The position numbers and the translations under genes are program-made. Of a stretch of 64,000 nucleotides of DNA, positions 63,319 through 64,000 are shown one piece after another. Origin of the DNA: Oegoconia quadripuncta (lineage: Eukaryota; Arthropoda; Insecta; Lepidoptera; Autostichidae). The stretch spans positions 2,028,413 to 2,092,412 of the forward strand of contig OX438751.1 of assembly GCA_949316235.1 (NCBI GenBank), written 5' to 3'. The first letter of the stretch is position 1. Each line of letters begins with the position of its first letter. The notes beneath the pieces were generated by a model. The model saw nothing but the letters and a program-made list of their open reading frames with translations. It was not told the DNA's origin and made no database searches.

Positions 63319-63428
63319 ACGACGGCGAGCCCTTCTGTAACAGCTCGTATATTTGCGCAATGTACTTTACAATGACCACCTTTACGCACAAGGGTGTCGG
63401 CGACATCCTACCGAGGAAACAGAAGGAG
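63319..63428 (+). CDS. Exon 32: repeat IV pore helix and filter
   Basis: Acceptor CTTATTTCCAG|, donor AAGGAG|GTGAGA, phase 1 in and 0 out. SSYICAMYFTMTTFTHKGVG then DILPRKQKE: the filter reads T-H-K-G-V-G-D, closest of the four to the K+ channel T-x-G-Y-G-D. NSS in the turret could be glycosylated. The gene must continue beyond this window with S6, C-linker and cNMP fold. Confidence 0.93.
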
Positions 63429-63479
63429 GTGAGATGGTCTTTGGTTTAAAAGGAAACGGTAGTAACAAATTTTCATACA

Positions 63480-63690
63480 AGTTCGACTCTCCATTCAATA
63501 GCCAATGCATGGAACTCCCTTCTGGCGTCAGTCTTTCCTGAATCCTACAACCTTGGGGTCTTCAATAGCAGAGTGAGTAGGCATTTACTGGGATCGCATG
63601 CTTCATCTTCGACCACATCGTCACTTTCCATCAGATGAGATTGTGGTCAAACGGGAATCCAGTCAATCATAAAAGAAAGCTATTAATCAA
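63480..63690 (+). pseudogene. LINE C-terminal fragment and tail, sense
   Basis: CATTCAATAGCCAATGCATG to CACATCGTCACTTTCCATCA: related to 34795-34995 (WNSLP..VFP.SYN.G.F coding and the same tail). Starts about 50 bases after exon 32. Confidence 0.75.
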
Positions 63691-63789
63691 CCACATGTGA
63701 AAAAATTTACAATATTTTACCCACCTGATGAGAGAATACACGAAATGGATTTCAGCTATTTTTGTAATGTAAAAAATGTAAAAAAGAAA

Positions 63790-63940
63790 CGAGCCTACAC
63801 CTCCCTCAAAGGCCGGCAACGCATCTGTGATCCTTTTGGTGTTGCGGGTGTCCATGGGCGGCGGTGATTGCTTTCCATCAGGTGACCCGCATGCTCGTTT
63901 GCCGCCCTCCCATATAAAAAAAAAAAAAAAAAAAAAAATG
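63790..63940 (+). repeat. LINE 3' tail, sense
   Basis: CAAAGGCCGGCAACGCATCT, GTCCATGGGCGGCGGTGATT, ATGCTCGTTTGCCGCCCTCC and a long A run. Confidence 0.88.
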
Positions 63941-64000
63941 AGCTTTTGTGCCAAATAATGCTTCAAGGGAAAAAATTACCACAGAATTAATATAGTACTA

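Larger units (their letters stand above)
6651..63428 (+). other. Gene model: four-repeat CNG/HCN-superfamily ion channel, partial at both ends
   Basis: Thirty-two exons on one strand join in consistent phase into about 1,620 codons with no internal stop. Homologous blocks recur in order: S1-S2, S3-S4, S5, turret and pore helix, S6, C-linker, cNMP-binding beta-roll. Repeat I is seen from the pore onwards, II and III are complete, IV runs from S1 to the filter. Canonical channels of this superfamily have one such block per subunit and assemble as tetramers, so four in one chain suggests a pseudo-tetramer at a membrane. Sea-urchin and fish CNGK/tetraKCNG channels have this layout, but orthology is not established. 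Pores read IGSS, FTNHK, TTTGYN and THKGVGD, all different. The missing S1-S5 of repeat I and S6-CNBD of repeat IV should lie outside the window. Introns are loaded with transposons but exons are clean, which argues for a live gene. No promoter or polyA site is visible. Confidence 0.88.

Overview
This window is eukaryotic, AT-rich and packed with repeats. It is most likely a moth or butterfly (Lepidoptera). The reasons are many small exons in consistent reading phase, introns filled with tRNA-like SINEs and short LINE 3' ends of kinds I know from lepidopteran genomes, and a mix of BEL/Pao, mariner, TTAA-flanked, MULE-like and foldback elements. The order is an inference; I saw no bacterial operons, CRISPR array, rRNA or convincing functional tRNA gene.

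The one host gene I can support runs on the + strand from about 6651 past the right edge. I could assemble 32 exons by eye (about 4.86 kb of coding sequence, about 1,620 codons), and every one of the 31 junctions is in frame. The product is a tandem ion channel of the CNG/HCN/KCNH superfamily with at least four homologous channel repeats in one polypeptide. Repeat I is seen from its turret and pore onwards (exons 1-7), repeats II (exons 8-19) and III (exons 20-28) are complete, and repeat IV runs from S1 to the pore (exons 29-32). The S1-S5 part of repeat I should lie left of the window or be undetected. S6, C-linker and cNMP-binding fold of repeat IV should lie to the right. The four pores have four different selectivity-filter sequences, and the three visible cNMP-binding folds have lost the usual phosphate-binding-cassette signature. 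Sea-urchin and fish CNGK/tetraKCNG channels have a comparable four-repeat layout; orthology is not shown here.

Layout: 1-6650 holds repeats, including a TIR element carrying a 20-bp minisatellite with a 400-bp higher-order period, and two adjacent foldback elements. 6651-15320 is exon 1 and an 8.5-kb intron with an intact-looking BEL/Pao LTR retrotransposon (8038-14001, LTRs identical by eye, 5-bp target duplication, one pol frameshift). 15321-19574 is the rest of repeat I. 19622-22590 is a 5'-truncated antisense LINE. 23386-39873 is repeat II. 41468-58367 is repeat III, with a decayed 4-kb TIR transposon (43551-47555) in one intron, an expanded (AATTT)n SINE in another, and an inverted MITE pair spanning exons 25-26. 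58479-63428 is repeat IV. Many introns contain transposons right up to the splice acceptors.

Exon coordinates come from reading splice signals and reading frame by eye. Transposon boundaries are approximate unless a target duplication is stated.
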